64,000 bases of DNA, from positions 81,431,910 through 81,495,909 of the forward strand of contig NC_073745.1 in the NCBI RefSeq assembly GCF_029784135.1, in the 5' to 3' direction. Origin of the DNA: Toxorhynchites rutilus septentrionalis (taxonomy: Eukaryota > Arthropoda > Insecta > Diptera > Culicidae). The notes under the pieces are model-generated. The model made no database searches. It was not told the DNA's origin and worked only from the letters and a program-made list of their open reading frames with translations. The translations under genes and the position numbers were made by a program. This document shows positions 40,174 through 52,969 of the stretch, piece after piece; within the stretch, counting starts at the first letter, position 1, and every line of letters starts with the position of its first letter.

Positions 40174-43028
40174 GGGGCTGTCCACATACCACGTGGACAA
40201 CTTTAGGGGGGGGTAGGGGTAACGAAAATGTCCACGCTTGTCCACGGTGAGGAGGGAGGGGGTTTAGATAATGTTCACGTGGACACATTAAATGAATTTG
40301 TAAAAAAAAAATACTTCTGTATTCAACAATACGTGAAACCTATTCTGCATTTCCAAGAAAAGCCATATTGATCAATAAAAGGTTGGGCTTTCTGATAGTC
40401 TGGTAGTCGTTTCTGATATCGTTGAACTTCTTTCCTAAATGTGTATTCTGGAAATGACGTAATGAACAGAAAGCGATCGACTCACTTTCATTTGTTTTAG
40501 AGCCATTGAAGAAAATGAAAGATGAAGACGCCACTAAAGTAAAAATTACGTTTATATTTTTTTTAAACTCTCAAGTTTTGCGAAAATGGAGCACGAAAAA
40601 CAATTTCTTTCATGGATGCACAGACCGTATTTCTGGATAAGTGTCCCTAGTAATGTTTGTTTAAGAATGAGCGAGTTTTTCAGATGAGAAATTGGTTCTT
40701 GCGAAATGTTCTTGCTAAAGTCATTCACATTGAATTACGAAATCATACGAATCGGTCAAACTATCGTCCTTACAACGAAAACAAGTTGTACGAGTCTGGT
40801 GAAAGAAATTCATATAAATCACAAATGTGATTTAAAGTATTTCTCGGACTCGACACAATTCAAAATTAGAAAATTCAGTGGAATATAAATTGAAATTTGA
40901 AAAAATTATTTATTATCCTGCAGTAAGCTTGAATATTGCATACATAGTTCAATCGATGTGAAACTGAGCGAAATTTTTCATGTCTTGCTGCACCCATCTT
41001 GATTGTCTGGTTCCAACTTTCTGATGTGGGCAGAGGCAAATGTTTGGGAAGTTCTATCTTTTTTCACTCTTTCACAAGAGATCCCGCGCTTCATTCGGAT
41101 TGGCTGGCGGAAAAAAGCTCACAAAAACACTCCTATTGGCCTGCCCGGGAAGTTTGTATCACCACTCATGATAATCAAATCGAGATGCAGATCAAGATTT
41201 GTCCTCAGTACACAACACATGGAATAGCAGATTCCTTACAAATATTCATATTAATGAGTGAACCTAGAACCTGGAAGCTAGTGAACCCTGCTTACATGAA
41301 ACGCTGCAATGCATGGCTCTACACTTTTTTTTCGAAAGTTAAATGAATGGATCGTGTCTCTATCAGCGACTCGCTTTATAAACGCAATGAAAATTTGCAG
41401 TTTTCGAACAAATCGCGATGGACGATGAAAAGTTTAATTATTTATAACATTGTTGATTGGAAAAAATTGGAAAAAATCTTTAGGGCAAGCGAAATGCATC
41501 CCTATTAGTTATCCCTAAAGCCGATCTTCACTTGGAGGAAGTCGTCATTGAGTCTGGTGGAATTGGGAATTCTGCTTTATGAATTTAGAAACAATCGACA
41601 ACACGTGGAGATTGTAGTCTTAAATCTTGAGAAGACATACAACCGAACAACCGAACGGCAATCTGCTGCACTTTGTGCAAAACCTGGCGTCAAATCGAAC
41701 CTTCGAGGTAAATGTTTGGTAAACCAGTTTTAGGCGCCTCCACGAAGAAACTCAAGATTCCATCCAGATTCTAAGATTCCAGTGTTCGCATCAACCTATA
41801 CGACGACAACCTGAGGATGAACTGCGTCTCTCGGTTTTTTTAACCATTACCAAACCTCACCGGAGTAATACATGATGATCCGTTTACAGGTGGCCAGAGA
41901 TGGTCTCTAACTGACGTGCCTGGCCAGAGGTAAACTTCACTGCGGATTATCTTTGGCTTGCTACATTCCATACCAACAGGTCCGGTATGCGTAGGGGAAC
42001 CACCGTTTGGCATCTTCGTGGACGCGGCGAAAATCTCCAGAACTGCGAGCTTCCTTACAACTTACAACAGGTGACATGATGTTGGTGGTCCGAGTGGACC
42101 AGGTTACCTTCAGAAACATCTTCAGAGCTGGGACGAGCTCAGTGGGCCTAAAACGAACTTTTGTGAATTCATCTCACGAAAATTGTTCGTTGAAACTGCT
42201 TGAAGCGGTCCGAAAAATCAAAAGCTCCATAATCAGAATCGAAGACGTGAAGGCGATCAGGAAGCAACGAAAATCCAACCGAATTGCGAGATCCGCAATT
42301 CGGTCGAACAAATCGTTTGTTTTTGCCTGAAATACGAGAACCACCGGAAGTTTGACGGGATCAACGGGAGTATTTGTGGTCATCCTTGAAGATGAACCTT
42401 CATAAACTGCTACACTGCTTTATTTTCTAAAAAATGGCAACTTGTATTTGAAAATTTGAATAAGAAATTGTGATCCGAAGATCCTCGTTTTTTCCCCTCC
42501 ATGATTCGTCGCCATTGGTCTGGGGTCTTGGTAATCGGACATCTTTGCCAAACTACCAATGAAAAGAACTCAATGTGTAAATGTGTAGAAATTATCGTGA
42601 TATAAACATTTTAAATTGTTTATCCGTATCTGTATGTAAAATCAATAATGTTGGAAATAAGTAAACACACCTCGTGGCACTCATTAGGTCGTTCTTGCTG
42701 GGACGAACCAGCTTAGGAGTTTCATAAGAGGAGAGGATAGCTGAAAATCTAAAAAAAAATAAGAATAAAAAACGTAATACAACTTAATAATAACGTTAAT
42801 GGAATTTTGGAGAAACTAAACAGCTATACAATAATTCCAAGGGAAATGTTAGGGAACAAATTGAGAACAAACCGGAAATTATTTTCCAAATTTGTTGTCA
42901 AAAAATGGAGAAATGTCCACGAGGCCAACAGGGGGAGGGGTATAGATAATGTCCACGCTTGTCCACGGAGGGGGAGGGGGGTGTCTAAAATCGTGCTTTT
43001 TCTGTCCACGTGGTATGTGGACAGCCCC
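40174..43028. mobile_element. PIF/Harbinger-like element, 2.85 kb
   Basis: 25-base perfect terminal repeats starting GGGGCTGTCCACATACCACG at 40174-40198 and 43004-43028, flanked by TTA at 40171-40173 and 43029-43031. Subterminal G-rich blocks with TGTCCACGCTTGTCCACGG lie just inside both ends. A TTA duplication and a GGGG start fit PIF/Harbinger. No transposase or Myb-like protein could be read in the interior: several frames of about 60-115 codons at 40999-42330 have no recognisable motif. A fragment of the left part is also present at 28117-28600. Confidence 0.8.
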
Positions 43029-43248
43029 TTATTTGAAATAATCAAAGGAAAATTTTTATTAGAAAGACGCGTGATAATTGCCAAATCTTTCCGATCGCAA
43101 AATTTCTTCATGAGTTTCGTCTTGTCTCGTGGTCGTCTGTGAAATACAATTTCAGAAAAACCTCCAAATAAGCATTCACGTTAGGGGAATGACCATCCCA
43201 TTCCACATGAATCGTTTTCCGTCAGTTCACGCATTACCTTTATAGGAT

Positions 43249-43902
43249 ACTAGCTAACCCGGCAGACTTCGTCCCGCCCATTTACTTGATTAATTCTCGA
43301 GTAATGCAGAAATTTGTGTTTTATTTGTATGGCAGCCACCCCTAAGAGAGGGGGGAGGGGTACCTAACCACCATAGAAACATTCATTGCAACCCTAAAGT
43401 TTCCATTTGCCTAATTTGGTTTAATTTGCTTGATTAATTCTCGGGTAATGCAAAAATTTGTGTTTCATTTGTACGGCAGCCCCCTCTAAGAGAGGGGGAA
43501 GGAGTATCTTAACACCATAGAAACATTTATTGCATCCTAAAACCTCCACATGCCAAATTTGGTTTCATTTGCTTGATTAATTCTCGAGTAATGCAGAAAT
43601 TTGTGTTTCATTTGTATGGCAGCCCCCCCTTTGAGTGGGGGAAGGACTGTCTAACCATCATAGAAACATTTATTGCACCCTAAAACTTTCACATGCCAAC
43701 TTTGGTTTCGTTTGCTTGGTTAATTTCCGAGTAATGCATAAATTTGTGTTTCATTTGTATGGCAGCCCTCCCTTAGAGAGGGGGGAGGGGTCTCAAAATA
43801 TCACGAAAACCTTCCCCGGCCCCAAAAACCCCTACATCCCAATTTTCATGTCGATCGGTTCAGTAGTTTCCGAGTCTATAAGAATCAGACAGACAGACAG
43901 AC
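43249..43902 (+). mobile_element. Repeat R (copy 2), GACA-tailed
   Basis: Begins ACTAGCTAACCCGGCAGAC and holds four tandem units of about 144 bp (TTGCTTGATTAATTCTCG near 43280, 43425, 43567 and 43713, each with TTTGTATGGCAGCC and a G-rich run). It ends GATCGGTTCAGTAGTTTCC and (GACA)n. Its tail resumes after an insertion at 45881-45921 (GACAGACAGACAGAC, then CTCCATTTTTATATATATAG). No open frame of significance. Confidence 0.65.
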
Positions 43903-45880
43903 CTTACCCAATGAGGCAAAGACAGCAACAAGCCTTCGAATGTTTCGTAGTATTTGTAAAGAGTTTTTGAAACATGATTTAAATTTTTGACCTGGTGTGT
44001 AATCAATGTTAGTATGTAAGATGACGAAGCTATAACGGATTAATTTTTTTTTTGTTGTGCTTTTGTCTTTTTTATCATTAGACTATGATGATGGTGGTAT
44101 TTTATTTGTTTGTACTCGTTTTTAATTAATTAATTTTTTTTTACACATTTCGAGTAGTCTACAACAGTTTGAGCATCGTGCACGTGAAACGGCATAGAGA
44201 AGCTTAACATTGAGCATTGGCTAAAAAAATTATTCTGTTTTTAAGAAAATCATATTCTAAGGGATTGAAAGTGGAAATTGCGAATAAGCTAGGGATAGCT
44301 CAACCGGAATTCTTGTAAATTTTTCTTTTTTTTACAGATGATTGACGAGATCTTTCTGTGTTGTGGCAGATCTCATTGCAGATTCTGATTGAAGCGATTA
44401 TACCCCAATTTGAATGAAGGGCCTGAAGTATCGGCTGGAATTAGGCTTAGGTTTGCTCAGCTGTCTGGTCTCGAAAACGATTAACAGATCGTTGTCGGGT
44501 ATCCAGTAAAGCGGGATTTCCTTTGTAAATTCAAAGCTGGTATGGATATAGGTATTAGGTTCGATTCCTGATCGGTCAAGGGTCTTGCCGGATTGGAAAT
44601 TCTCTTGACATGCCTTGGAATATCTAGCGTTCATATAATGCCTTTACTTGCTCTTTCGAGTGACAATCTATGTATATGCTCTTAACTAATATATTGGTTT
44701 TGTTTGTATTATAAAAGAAATCCATATATATATATATATATATATAGTTATCAAAGAAAATTCGTCCAGCTCAAATCGTTGTAGGAAAATAAAGTGGGAC
44801 CGTCATCATTATTACATTATTACATTATGAGTAGAGTTTTAGGTGTAGGTGCAAGTGTGTGTGTTTTTTTTATCTTTAGACTATGATGATGATGGTATGT
44901 TGTTTTTATTATTTTTTTTTCTTCAATTTTTAATAATTTTAGTTATTAGATTAGTTTAAAAATAATTGTGAAGTCTACAAGAGTTTGAGCATCGCGCGCG
45001 TGAACCGGCATAGTAAAATTTGAAATTGAACATTGGCAAAAGTGATTTTTTTCTTTGTTTTTGTTTTGTTTAATAAGATCGATCCATTCCAAGGGATTGA
45101 AAGTGGAAACTGAAAAGAAGCTAGGGATAGCTCAACCGGAATACTTGTAAATTTATCCTTTTGACAGATGATTGACGAGATCTTTCTGTGTTGTGGCAGA
45201 TCTCATTGCAGATTCAGATTGACGCGATTATACCCCAGGTTGAATGAAGGGCCTGAAGTATCGGCTGGAATTAGGCTTAGGTTTGCTCAGCTGTCTGGTC
45301 TCGAAAACGATTAACAGATCGTTGTCGGGTATCCAGTAAAGCGGGATTTCCTTTGTAAATTCAAGGCTGGTACTGACATAGGTATTAGGTTCAATTCCTG
45401 ATCGGTCAAGGGTCTTCCCGGGTTGGAAATTCTCTTGACATGCCTTGGGAGAGTTACTGGGCCTGAAGTGTCGGCTAGAATTAGGCTCGGGGTTGCTCAG
45501 CTGTCTGGACTCGAAAGCGATCGCATTAGTAGATCATTCTCGGGAATCTAGTAAAGCGGGAAATCCCTTGTAAATTCATGGCTAATGCTGATATAGGCAT
45601 TGGGTTCGATTCCCGATCGGTCAAGTGTCTTCCCGGATTGGAAATTCTCTTGACATGCCATGGAATATTTAGCGTTTAGATAATGCCCTTACTTGTTCTT
45701 TTGATAAACAATCTATGCCAGTGGTACAACCGGACCGTTTTTTGTTTTTAACTAGCTTACTGGTTGATTTGATATTACAAAGAAACTCCTCCATATAATT
45801 ATCCACAAGATAACTCGTCCAGCTCAAACCTATGTAGGGGAAAGAGGTGGGACCATCATCATTTAAAAAAAAAAAAAAAA
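43903..45880 (+). mobile_element. SINE-like composite inserted in the GACA tail of repeat R
   Basis: Flanked by GACAGACAGACAGAC on both sides (43888-43902, 45881-45895) and ending in a 17-base A run. The inside holds two long units about 800 bp apart (44050-44825, 44870-45440) and one partial unit (45448-45850). Each has GGATAGCTCAACCGG, close to a Pol III A box, GCTCAGCTGTCTGG, and GGTTCGATTCC, an exact B box match, although A and B boxes are farther apart than in a tRNA. An inverted, more degraded relative lies at 57590-57905. It is not coding. Confidence 0.6.
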
Positions 45881-45921
45881 GACAGACAGACAGACATCAC
45901 TCCATTTTTATATATATAGAT

Positions 45922-46228
45922 AGATCATTTCATAGGATGTACCCTTGTCACTGTCACTTGTTTTCTCTTCGGGAGCAACATCGGATCTAAATCTCCGGTG
46001 TTCCTCTTCGAAAAAAACTTCCTCATCAAAACAAAAACAAGGACTTCAAATCTAGCAATATCCATCCATCGCTTAGTGGTTTTTTTTCAATCCAATACCT
46101 TCGATTTATGTTTTCATCTTGATTTTTCTGATGCCAAATAGAGGAAAACCATGATTAAAACAATCACAGTTTCTTGTGGGGCAACTTCTGAATATTCATT
46201 TACGTTCATATGGACGATGTGTTTTTTT
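45922..46228. other. No recognised feature
   Basis: Flank between repeat R's tail and the next palindrome-ended repeat. Confidence 0.3.
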
Positions 46229-46640
46229 GACGTAGAACTACGTCTTTCATTAAGGGTGCCAAATCAGAAAACAAGTTACGTTTTTATGGAATAAAGTTAA
46301 CGTTAATAACTAATTTTGCCGCAACCGGATACATACCAAACGAATCGGAAATTCCCTAAGATTCGTTTGATATGCTACACATTACAGTCCCATAGTTTGT
46401 ATATGGTTTGAATTGATGAAAATTGGAAGCATTCCCATTTCCTCATACATTTGTTCTGTCCGTTTGTGTGCTTTCCCGAACAGAGCTGTCAATAACGAGC
46501 AACTTATCGACAAGCAACGAAGGGGAAAAGTCTCCATAAACAAGGGAAAAGAAGAAGAAGAACGAGGGGGAAATCGTAAGAGTAAAGTCTCCGTGAACAA
46601 AGGAAAAAGAAGAAGAACGAAGGGGAATATTTGCCTAGAG

Positions 46641-46750
46641 TATAAACAGTGGATCTCACTGAGGCAAACTTTCATTCTTCGTGAGAAAATCGACTGAACA
46701 ACATCGCTGTTGGTCGAGCTGGATGGCAAGGGATCGAATGCCTTTCTCAA
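46641..46750 (+). promoter_or_regulatory. P1-like TATA promoter module
   Basis: TATAAACAG at 46641 lies 31 bases before TCATTCTTCGTGAG at 46672, followed by ACAACATCGCTGTTGG...GCCTTTCTCAAGG, as in module P1 at 2544. Confidence 0.4.
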
Positions 46751-47545
46751 GGTAATGAGGGTTGAGGAGTAATATGATGGATGAAGTAAAGTTTTCCAGT
46801 GGTCTTTTTAGAGTTTAGAGTCTGTATTCTGTATTCAAAGCAATGAATATCACTTGTTCTTCCTTGTTATGGTCATCACATGTCTTCGTTTCGGATTGAG
46901 CTGTGGACGCGACCAAATTACTCACTCGATGATGTCTCTGACATTGCAATCATTGCATCGAACTTACTCCATTGCATTGAGGTTCTGAACTACACAATTG
47001 TGTGGAGAATCATCAAGCTAGGCTATCGTCAGCTCACCAAGAAAATAAATGTTCTAGAATTTTGTAAGTACCGAAGGCGCGAATACCTACGTGAATTTGT
47101 TACCCGGTGGCCATCCACTGCTCAGGCGATAAGTTTCATAAATATTCTCCATATGCGTGATCGCACGCAGCGAAAAAAAGTAGTATGCACACACCCAATG
47201 ATAATTATGATAGTAGCAATCATTAAGATGGCTTTATGTTTATGACGACATTCCTGATCGACAAAGGTTGGAACGATCCGTGCACATAAAATACATATAT
47301 CGTCAGAGGACATGGTGTAACGGTGGTGAAATTTGAATTCTAGCCCCCGGGGCTCACTGCTCGGCAAGCAGCATAATTTATGCAAGGAATTCCAAAATGT
47401 GGCGAAGCTCGTAAAATTATCAGAAAAAAATGAATGATTTATTATTATGATATGAAATGAGAAGGAAGGTAAGAGTCGTCAAATTTGGGATATCTGAAGT
47501 GAAACGATATGGGCGATGTCCTGAACAGAAGGAGGATGGCTTGCG

Positions 47546-47812
47546 TTAATGTGTTCTCCTGCATTCCTCGATTGTGAGCTTAATTCGATCAGTGCTCCAA
47601 TTCAGGACCCAGCTGGGGACACCCCAGAAGATCATGCCGATGCTGGAAAAAATGCCATAATGGTTTCGCATGACGGTATGAAAACTCTCTCCACAAAGGA
47701 TGACAGCTAGGCAAGTAAATTCTTGGTGACAAATGTGATTTGTGATTTGGTTTCTTTTGCCAGTAGCAAAACTTTCTCCACTAAGGATGACAGCTGCGCT
47801 TATCTCGAGCAT
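47546..47812 (-). CDS. Unrecognised open frame with internal duplication
   Basis: 88 codons. The peptide segments AAVILSGESFATGKRNQ and LAVILCGESFHTVMRNH are repeats of each other, caused by a DNA duplication of about 90 bp. No family was recognised and there is no promoter evidence, so it may be spurious. Confidence 0.2.
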   Translation of the reverse strand: MLEISAAVILSGESFATGKRNQITNHICHQEFTCLAVILCGESFHTVMRNHYGIFSSIGMIFWGVPSWVLNWSTDRIKLTIEECRRTH

Positions 47813-47994
47813 ATATTGTTCTGCGAGTACATGAATGAATCATCAAACAATTATCGTCGAATGATTCTACAATAAAAAAAAACATTTCTGGGCGACCAAC
47901 CTGGTAGAATGGCTATTTCAAAATGTTCGTACCATTATAAAATAATATCCGCAGTTATAAACAAGCGAATTCTACTACAGCGTAGTTCTACGTC

Positions 47995-49283
47995 AACAAT
48001 GCGGTCGTGTCTTGAACACAACCTCCTATATATTTTTTTTCATAATCTAACGTTTTCTGGCTGTAAAAAAACATAAAAATGACAACTAAATTATGTGCCA
48101 TATACAAATGAAGCTGTCCTAACGATAATTACCAGAAAATTGCTTGTTAAAAGCCATACAACACAGTTCCAAGCCAATTCAGATTGCGGCATTCAGTACC
48201 AAACCTTTGTCAACAACAACCCAACTTCCAAGAAATACCGGCGAAACCCAAAGAGGTCATTTGCTTGGTCAATATTCTAACACCGTCACACGATTTCACC
48301 GGTTCAGTTGTTTGTCTTTTTTATGTCCCTAAATATAGTAACGAATATTTCACGCTTAGCATCTCTTTCAAACTGTTTCCTAAATTGCTGCTCCCAATTA
48401 TTTCATTCTCGTTACCAAAGAACGACAATAGTTCTGCAATTTCGGGATAAATATCCGACGATTACCTTTCAAACATCAAGTATTCGGTTCGAATGCGAAG
48501 TACGCAAGGAAATAAATAATCTCAATTCAGAAGTAAACATATAACAAATTCCGCAGTGCTATCAAACAGATCTCTCATCACTGCTTGCTCACAGTCTAAA
48601 CATAAACGCTAGCCATGTATATAAACCATCCCCTTTTAGATTATTATTGACGCTTAAATCAACTGGCCGCCAGGTCAGAATAGGAACCTCTTATTGGTAT
48701 TGACTTAGGATTACTACTTATGCGAGGTGCTCCATGAAGGTTAAAATTCTGTGTACTCATGGTAATATTATTTGACTAAATTTATGTATGAAACGAAACT
48801 CATACTGTGAGCAAATGTTGAGGTAAACCAATCCACCACCAAACGACTCACAAATTCAATCGCAAAATGTATTTCTTCATTGGAACTCATGAGACGATCC
48901 AAGGAGAATGTAATTGCAGAGAACGAAAAAAGCCGCACCGAGAAGACTATAACCAGACACAGTATATTCGTAGTGCGACTTTGAGCTACGGTTTGTTGAC
49001 TCATCAATAAGACATAATTCATGTGCAATATGTAACTCACAAAGCGATTCTAGTAGCCGAATAGCGAGGGGCGCCAACGATTATTGAATCTGAAATCATA
49101 GGGGAAGTCCGTGTAAGGCTAAAAGTGGAGTAAAATGGACGAACGATTGGCTTGTATAGTTCGATGTTGAATTTCATATAATTTTCAAAAATCTGAAAGA
49201 ATGATAATAAAAATCAGGAAGAAAACGGGATAGCTTGATTGGGTTGTCTGGAAAGCTCGAGCCGATTTTTTGGGGAAAAAGTA
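47995..49283. other. No recognised feature
   Basis: Overlapping frames of 60-90 codons (for example 48095-48544) lack domains. No repeat partner was detected. Confidence 0.3.
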
Positions 49284-50202
49284 GAGGAACTAGTACAAAT
49301 TCGATAATCCGTGGGTAATTTGGTACCCAGCCAGATCTCTGGCGGTAATGAGCGCACTCTGGTGGTGAATAAAAAAAAAGTGTTCTAGTATTGTAGTAAA
49401 AAACGTCAGATGCCAAAAACCCAAAATATCTGTGTTTTTTAAAAAGAAAATCAAGTTTTGTTGTTTTTGAAATCTTGAAATTTTTTCATGTGCGTCTATT
49501 GAAAAATCATTGAAAATCAAATAGTGAGCCGATTTTAAATATTAAAGCTGATTTGGATCAAGAAATTGATGTTCTTCAATGAATTCGAGTAAGTGTATCG
49601 AGATTTTAATCACAAATTTCATAGATTTCATTCCAGAGTGAAAATTCGGTATGCGGGTAATTTGGCACCCCAATGTAAACATAGTGTTGATGATACACTA
49701 TGCTAAGTATTGCATGCCCATGCAGCAACTACGCTTGCGACTTTTGTAAAGGCTTTTACATTTTTAGTAAGAAATAAATCGAGATGAAATTTGTTCACCT
49801 TTTTTTGAAAAAAATGTTTTTTGTTCCTCTTTGTTTTGTAAAATTGCATGCTTTTACGTCAAAGTTGAGTTAATGTACGTAAGATAGTGTACTTCACTTC
49901 TATTTTGTATGAAAATGTCAAAAAATACATTTTTCAGTGATTTCAGGATTATTCTTTTAGTTTGAAAAAATGAAAAATGGGGTATCAAATTTATACCAAG
50001 GCATCTCGGGTACTCGAATTTGAGTTGTTTCACTTCTATGCTCAAAGCTCCGAGGAATATCAAGATTTTTGAAATCGGTTTGCGGGGAAATGTCCGCAAT
50101 AGATCCCTTCATAAACTGACGTAATTTGAAGAAATTCCGAACATTGGCCAATAGCTAAGTCCAAAAAAACAAAATGGGGTACCCAATTTGTACCAGTTCC
50201 TC
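49284..50202. mobile_element. 919-bp TIR element with TA target duplication
   Basis: The ends are inverted copies starting GAGGAACTRGTACAAATTSG, flanked by TA at 49282-49283 and 50203-50204. The interior is AT-rich and non-coding, with repeated phrases about GGTACCC...AATTTG. Probably a Tc1/mariner-type MITE. Confidence 0.65.
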
Positions 50203-50329
50203 TAGCATTTTTATAGGTAGACATACATTTACTAAATTTTATATGCGCAGTTTTGATTCACAAGCTTTCGTCATGTTACACGCAGCTTAAAATTTTTATC
50301 CTCCCAGAACATGTTTGCTCTCTTGTCGA

Positions 50330-50960
50330 AAACTGTTGAAGGTAGTGATGAAACGGATAATAGTATCTGGATAACGGATACCGGAAGCTTCGAGGATATT
50401 TGGCTCTGTTTGGCTCAAGCCGGACATTTGGCTCTTTTTTGAGCATACGAAATTGGGAAAAACAGCATGTGTGCATGAAACAAATGAAGGATTTCATTTT
50501 AAGAAGAAATGAATACAAATTCACATAAACATAATGCACGATGATCATGTTTTCTATTTAGATTAATATCCTTAAATAAATAATAATGGTTTTCTGTAAA
50601 GAATCTGGAATAGATTTGTTTTCTGATACTTAACGATGTTCTATTACAATGATGAGATTTTCGTGAATATATTGGAATAATATTAAGACTGGAAGAGTAA
50701 GAGTAAGAGGAGAGGAGTACAAATTTAAATATGCAAAGATCATCGATCAATTATTTACATTCAGTATTAAAAAAACTGAGATCTGTCTTCAGAGATGATA
50801 ATATGAAAGAGGGTACACTTACTTCACTACAAGTGAAAAAGAAGTAACAAAAATAACAAGTTCCGGCTTCTCCGAAGCAAATTTTGAACCGCATAAAAAT
50901 ATTACATTGCCAAATGTAAATCTGTCATCTGTCATTAAATAAGATTCTGAAGTGAGAAGA
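50330..50960. repeat. Repeat G, copy 1
   Basis: Shares with 56480-56740 the phrases AAATATGCAAA, GATGATAAT.TGA.AGAGGGTA and ATAACAAG.....AAGTTCCGG. Both are next to GGATACCGGAAG or ATCCGGTATCCGGCCGGATA blocks. No protein. Confidence 0.5.
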
Positions 50961-51780
50961 AAACAATTATTTATGATCTACTGTGTTCTACTGGTCAAGC
51001 CGTTTCATTTGATACCCATATTGATGAGCTTTTGAAAAAGCCAAACCGATATAGTGGTTCACAGATTTTCGTTAAATTTTTTTTTCTCCATTTTTTCCTA
51101 AAATTACTTTTTTTTTAAACTTTTGAATTACTGGGCCGCTTTAGATTATCGACATATCAAATTAAATTCAATTAGCTAATCTTTTTTGAAAAAATATTAT
51201 AACCGCAAAATGTTTGAATTTTATTTTCGCAATTATTGATTGTATTTATTTTTTGTTGTTTTCATGACTTTAGACTAGAGGGCGCTATATATTTTATATA
51301 TATATTTTTTTTTCTTGAAAGCTGAGCTTTTTTTACATAAAATATCCAAAAATCAGAGATGTAATTTTTTTTCATTTTAAAGTTATGATTTTTGAAAGTC
51401 AACCGATGGTCCGAAAAATATTTGTTTGCCTTTTTTTTTTCCAAAAATGACTTTATCAAAAAATCATTACTTTTGAACTACTGGACCAATTCAAAAAATC
51501 GACAAATAAAATTGAAGAACCGAGAACCGAGAATCTTTATTGAGCCAAAGATTTTTAAACAGCGGCTCTTTTTTGAACCGTGGAACCGCATTTGTAAAAA
51601 AAAACTGTGGATCGTACGCTTCATCTGACGAACCGACTCAAACCAATGTACTAAACCGACACTGAGTCCCTGAAGTTCATCAAGTCAAGCAAATTTCGGT
51701 TCAGAACTTGAGAGATGCAATATGTTCATAGGAAATCTAAAATACGATATTTGTTTTACAATTCTTCCGTTTACCTATTT
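50961..51780. other. AT-rich stretch with diverged internal direct repeats
   Basis: CTTTTGAATTACTGGGCCGC (51120) and CTTTTGAACTACTGGACCAA (51471) begin similar blocks. Nothing coding was recognised. Confidence 0.35.
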
Positions 51781-51784
51781 TGGA

Positions 51785-52080
51785 AATAGTCTTTCTCAAG
51801 GCGATATATTAGGTTTGTTTTCTAAATTGGCCTTATTCAAGGCTAGAATGAACTAAGAAGTTGTAAAGCCTCTATAATTCAAGCCATGTTCATTATTGTT
51901 CAAGTCACAGTCCGGCTTCATCTAGCAGACAGCAGTCTTTCTCAATGGTACTGTCAGATACAGCAGGAAGAATGTAATCGCATACAGTGCCGGCTGGTGG
52001 AGAGTGCTTCTATATTTTGCACCAAATAATGACGCAGAACTACGCAATTATATTATGTAATCCACTTGTTTTTTAGAGCA
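51785..52080 (+). repeat. Degraded copy of the paired-hairpin module
   Basis: GTCTTTCTCAAGGC (51790), GGCCTTATTCAAGGC (51827) and GAATGAACTAAGAAGTTGTA then AAGCCTCTATAA (51850-51885), as in 2640-2765. A degraded palindrome, GACGCAGAACTACGCA, is at 52031-52046. Confidence 0.45.
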
Positions 52081-52094
52081 TTATTTTAGAATGC

Positions 52095-52969
52095 GTCGAA
52101 ATTTTCGTAATAGATTACGTTCTTCGTTACAAATAAATTTGATGAACGTCCTTTTACGATTGATATGATGCCTAGGACTACTAAAATATGTGACCGAAAA
52201 AATTGTCAAACGATCATTGTATTTTACACTTCTCTCTGAAATTATTGCACATCTCATGTTTACGTAGTTCTCGAACCGCGAAAGTTCATTCACCTCTTGT
52301 ATCTGAAATGACGATTTTCCCAGGCTTCTCAGTTTAAAAGTACTTTTTAGGGAAACATATTCCGGCCTGCACAACGACAAGCGAGTACAAAAGTAATCAA
52401 CACCAAAAATAATACCCCCGACTTGCATGTATTTGCAAAACGGATTCCCCCAGGCACATTCATTTTGAAGTCCGTGTTAGGGAAACACAGCTCAGTGGGG
52501 AAAAAATACCCCCGATTTGCATGTGTTGACAAAACTTGGCAGTTCGGGCTTTGACGCTTGACGTTTTATAGTTATTCAATTGTTCATCTCATGAAGAATA
52601 ACATTTTATTAATTGTGATAGATGCGTAGAAATATTTCCTATCAATTGATGCAAACATCTTTCCGGTCGATCTGTTAAGAAATCGAGACTCGAGCATTCG
52701 AAATATGGGTAGGGTTAGCACACAAATCGGCGGAACAAACGTGTGGGAAACAAGGAAGTTCTTCCAGTTTTCATGAATTTAAGCCGTTTAGAGATTAGTA
52801 AATTGTGATGTACAGCATATCAAACAAATCTTAGAGAATTTTCGATTCGATTGGTATGCAAATCATGAGAATTCTTCCACAGTGAAAATAGTTAAAGTTA
52901 ACTTTCTTTCATAAAAACGTGACCTGTTTTCTGATTTGGCACTCTTCCTGAAAGACGTAGTTCTACGTC
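52095..52969 (+). mobile_element. Degraded E1-family element(s) with 95-bp units
   Basis: 52095-52180 matches 53865-53930. 52345-52540 contains two 95-bp units (AATACCCCCGACTTGCATG, TTAGGGAAACA). 52555-52705 is the family 3' module without its end. 52815-52969 belongs to the second subfamily and ends in the perfect palindrome GACGTAGTTCTACGTC (52954-52969) before AAAAAAG. Confidence 0.5.

Larger units (their letters stand above)
46229..47994. mobile_element. Region bounded by two outward E1-type 3' palindromes
   Basis: GACGTAGAACTACGTC at 46229-46244 after a T run, and CGTAGTTCTACGTC at 47981-47994. Positions 46229-46395 are an inverted copy of 52815-52969. Inside are a TATAAA (46641) with TCATTC at 46672 and the P1 block (46690-46750), and a minus-strand frame (47546-47812) with an internal duplication. 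This may be one element or two placed head-to-head. Confidence 0.45.

Noticed and set aside
40999..42330. Harbinger transposase in the 2.85-kb element
   Set aside because: The frames of about 60-115 codons show no DDE or Myb-like motif.
47305..47345. tRNA-derived SINE (A box TGGTGTAACGG)
   Set aside because: The A box fits, but the expected B box is degraded (ATTTGAATTC) and no cloverleaf or A tail is present.
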